From Xiphias gladius (Eukaryota > Chordata > Actinopteri > Istiophoriformes > Xiphiidae): 64,000 bases of DNA. Under the pieces are notes generated by a model that ran no database searches, had not been told where the DNA came from, and was given only the letters and a program-made list of their open reading frames with translations. Shown here piece by piece: positions 60,900 to 64,000 of this stretch. The position numbers were made by a program, and so were the translations under genes. The stretch lies in assembly GCF_016859285.1 (NCBI RefSeq), contig NC_053412.1, positions 3,477,289 to 3,541,288 of the forward strand, in the 5' to 3' direction. Position 1 is the first letter of the stretch; every line of letters begins with the position of its first letter.

Positions 60900-63800
60900 G
60901 TGAGTGACGGCCGCCCAAATACGACCTCTCCTTCTGTCCTCCGGTTGGTTGTCTGTGTTGATACCTGATGGGTTTAAGTGCTGACAGGTTTATGCTAAAA
61001 TTTAAAAAAAAAAGAGTTTAAGGTCGTAAAATCATCCTAAAAGCAACGTATATGGCCTAATTTCCAAATTCTGGATATTTATCATTTTTATGTTTGCTTA
61101 ATGTACGACTCTTCGCTGTCTTTGAATGATTCGTGCTGAGTAACCAAGTCCTGTAAAAACATTGAATTTGTATTTTTATGAAACTGAAATGTATTTTTTT
61201 ACCCTTCTGCTTGTTTTTCCCAGTATATCCTTATGATTTTCATCTTTTTCAAAAATTTAGGATGTGGTTTGGGAAGTTTTCGTCATCTCTCCCTGATTCC
61301 CTGCTTCGTGTTTTAGTTTTCTAAGGTAAACCGGGCGGCTTTGCCTCCCGGCAACCGCACCACACTGGCCTTGTGGTTTAGGAACAAAAGGTTAAAATCA
61401 CACCCACAACCTCAAGGCTTATTATGCCTTAATGAGACACCATTATCCTGCTCGTGAAGCTGCTAAGAGCTACAGACCGATGATTAGGAGGGTGTTCTCG
61501 TGGTGTGGACACAAAACATCTGGCAAAAAACTGCAGATTTTTTCAGGAACTGATTTGAACTGAGCTTTGACGCTGCTCCGAATCTCCTGGAAGAAAAAGT
61601 GACGTTCTTGCCTAACGTTGAGGCTGCATGTTGTTCGAGATGGTTTCTCAACGACGGAGATGTGGCTTTTCCTTTTTCAAGCACATTTTTCTAAAATAAA
61701 ATGTTTCAGTGGATGTGATTCTGGGCCAAGAATACCCCTCCCGCGCCCCCCTTCCACTTGTTGCATTGCACACTAAAGAGCGCGCGCGGCTGGCAGGGCT
61801 ATTTCGGTGCGAGGTCCAGGCTGAATGAAGGGGTTTTGAGACTCACGGCTATAATGATGTGGCCTCGCGGATGGGACGGACAAAAGCAGGCCACTAATTT
61901 TGGTCAGACCTCGGGCCAAAGGCAGACAAGACACACCCAGAGTGAGAGGATGCTGGCTACTAAATGTGCCTCGCTCGCTCTCGTCACCTCCACTGAAGCT
62001 GCAAGATACAAAAAAGGAAAAAGTTACCACGAAGATGTTCGCCTCCATCTGAGCGGACGCTTAAAGGTTGTGACATGCGCAGTAGCTGGACTGATTAGTA
62101 AAGGCCTTTCTCCAGCTATGGGCTGACGACAGGTGTGTCGCTGTGAAGTTCTGAAGAAGTCGATTCATACAGCATCGCCCAAAGTGCAAAGATGAAAGTC
62201 TGAAATGTAAGCACAGCGTTGTGCAGCAGAAATATATGTTTGTTTTCTTTTCTCCTTTCCATCCTTTCCATTCCTCTGAACCATCCCGCGACCCCTTATG
62301 GGGGTCCCAGTCCCCAGGTTGGGAGCAGCTGATTTAACCAGAATGATGAGGATCGGTTCACACAGTCAGACCCTGCATTTCCCGCAAAGTGTAGAGAAGC
62401 AGTAAAGAGAAATCAGTGTTGTTTGAAGCTGAATTCAGAAGTTTGTTTCAGAGCCGTTGTTATGAGGAAGCTGAGATTTTAGGAATCTGGCTGTCAGCTT
62501 GTTAAGACGTCGACCGGCCGCTTAAGGTATTAGCGTGCTGTTCTCGGCTCGGTTTGTGTCTGGATGGGTGCGATTGTTTGAGCGGGAAGGATCGAAACGG
62601 ACAGGGGAGAGCCTGGGTCTCAAATGGGAGGAACCAGCGTCAGTGGCTTTAAGTTTATCCGTGTCTCACTGGTTTTAGGGCAAATAAGATGTTCAGATGC
62701 AATACTGGACCGATCGATTTGGCAAACTGCTGCAGCGTACGCCTAATGCGGCGCTTCCCAACCTTTTTGGCTTGTTAGTTGTGACTATTCAAGCAGACCC
62801 CTATGGGCTCGATGACTGTAATCACTTTGTCATCAAAAATATCCCATAAGTCAAAGGGAAAAAGAATAAATGGCCTCTAACTGTAGCTTAACAACCAACA
62901 TACTTTTGATTTCTTTTTTAAGTGACTAAATTAGGCACCAAACTGCAGACTACATTTCCATTTAAATGTGGAATAATGACTAATAGTATAAAAAAAAAAA
63001 ATTGAAATATTTTCCTTTTTTATCCCCTGAATCACGTTGACGTGATTTTGCTTCAACGCTCGGGTTGTAAACCAGCAGCCTAAGGTACAGTTTATGTGGC
63101 TCAAATATAATAACACGATTTTTTTTTTAAAAAAAAAAAAAAATCTGTGCTTAGGCAGGTCAGAAAGCTGCACAGACAGTTTACAATAAAAAAGAAGCCC
63201 ACAGTTAGTCATGGTAATTGCTCTCCTGCTGGAAATCTGAACCATAATCACATAAGCTAAGGTCAACTGCCTAAATATATAAAGCTTTTAATCATAGGAG
63301 TCTGTAGGTTATAACTTTTCTGAACGTTCTGCAAAAGCTCCAGTATAAAAAGACTCAATTTTATCTGCAAAGCTCAATAAAATAAAAGGTTTAGTAGAGC
63401 GATACATAACCAACAGACTGCTAGGAAGAGCCCTGCCGCCTGAAGAGCTCACCGAATGAATTTAGTCGTTTCACACATGCTGCAGCCTGCGAGCCGCTCC
63501 TCGGGGCGAGGTGGGAGGGTTTCCTCCAGGGTGTGGCACCTCTGTGTGCGCTCTCCCAAATAAAGGCAAGCCACAAGTTTCTACCCAAGCCCAACGTATA
63601 ATACACTCGCTGTGGTTTCCCCTGAAATAACTCCGGCTTTAGAAAACCAGCCTCTCTCGCGGGGGAGAGGCTCCACCACATAATTAGTACTTAGGGACGT
63701 CACCGAACTGCCTGGATTAAAATATGCTCACAAAGCCAGTAGCAGGTGGCCATTTTTTTCCCCCCCTTTCTTTTTTTCTTTTTGCACTTTTTCCTGATAG

Positions 63801-64000
63801 TTTTCTCTCTTTTGTTAAAGACTGATGGACAAAAGAGGGTTTCATTTTTGAGGGCACAAATTACTGCTTCCACATTTTAATAACAACAAATCTAATCTAA
63901 TGTCAGAATCAAGACTTTATTTTTTGTAAAGTAACTTCAAGAAGGGTTAGACAACATCAGTTTTTTGACTTTTTCAACGTCTGGATTTGCACAAAAAAAA
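60900..64000. other. Probable first intron of the 60.8-kb gene
   Basis: No second exon found. Contains two fragments of the hAT-like MITE family: 62281-62335 (gcgaccccttatgggggtcc, then caggttggga) and 62751-62815 (cttcccaacctttttggctt). Poly-A/poly-T tracts at 62990-63001 and 63120-63142. Otherwise nothing seen. Confidence 0.45.
62751..62815 (+). mobile_element. hAT-like MITE fragment
   Basis: One end of the family represented in full at 10676-10913 (gcttcccaacctttttggct). The opposite end, in matching orientation, is not present nearby, so it is a truncated copy. Confidence 0.45.

Overview
This is a gene-poor to moderately dense stretch of a ray-finned fish nuclear genome, most likely a percomorph teleost. 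The proteins are vertebrate ones split into short phase-consistent exons, and the spacers carry interspersed repeats typical of percomorphs and many tRNA genes. There is no bacterial or organellar gene content.

Layout. At 1.2-2.0 kb (+) is an intact single-exon LRRC3-family gene. From 6.1 to 7.5 kb is a decaying tandem array with two good tRNA-Arg(TCG) genes, and at 10.1-10.3 kb an initiator tRNA-Met sits beside a decayed tRNA-Arg(CCT). atp7b (copper-transporting P-type ATPase) fills 14.06-34.40 kb on the minus strand in 21 coding exons. Its first intron holds five more tRNA genes (3 Arg-CCT, 2 initiator Met). eed (PRC2 WD40 subunit) follows at 35.99-43.47 kb (-, 12 exons). pwp2 (SSU processome UTP-B WD40 subunit) lies at 44.43-50.87 kb (-, 16 exons seen, N-terminus missing). 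A 500-base run of N (51001-51500) and a tandem array of tRNA-Ile(AAT) genes (51.5-54.04 kb, -) come next, then one tRNA-Arg(TCG). pjvk (pejvakin) lies at 54.96-57.56 kb (-, four exons seen, C-terminus missing). The first coding exon of an unrecognised secreted protein lies at 60.81-60.90 kb (+); its remaining exons are outside the window.

The host genes are not functionally linked. lrrc3 and pwp2 are close together on human 21q22.3, so their shared presence here looks like retained synteny, with eed, atp7b and pjvk having different human locations. All exon boundaries given were worked out by hand from splice signals, reading phase and recalled family sequence; every internal exon keeps phase, which is a strong check.

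Most notable: (1) the tRNA-Ile array is built from a 222-bp unit, five copies of which have gained a roughly 90-bp insert holding a 5'-truncated tRNA with no T-run between the intact gene and the truncated one; (2) Arg-CCT and initiator-Met tRNA genes are paired only 6 nt apart, suggesting dicistronic transcripts; (3) atp7b has a metallothionein-like cysteine cluster in its first exon and a metal-binding domain whose CxxC is gone; (4) three introns need GC-AG splicing; (5) the pjvk/pwp2 junction has lost exons of both genes, pointing to missing assembly sequence.
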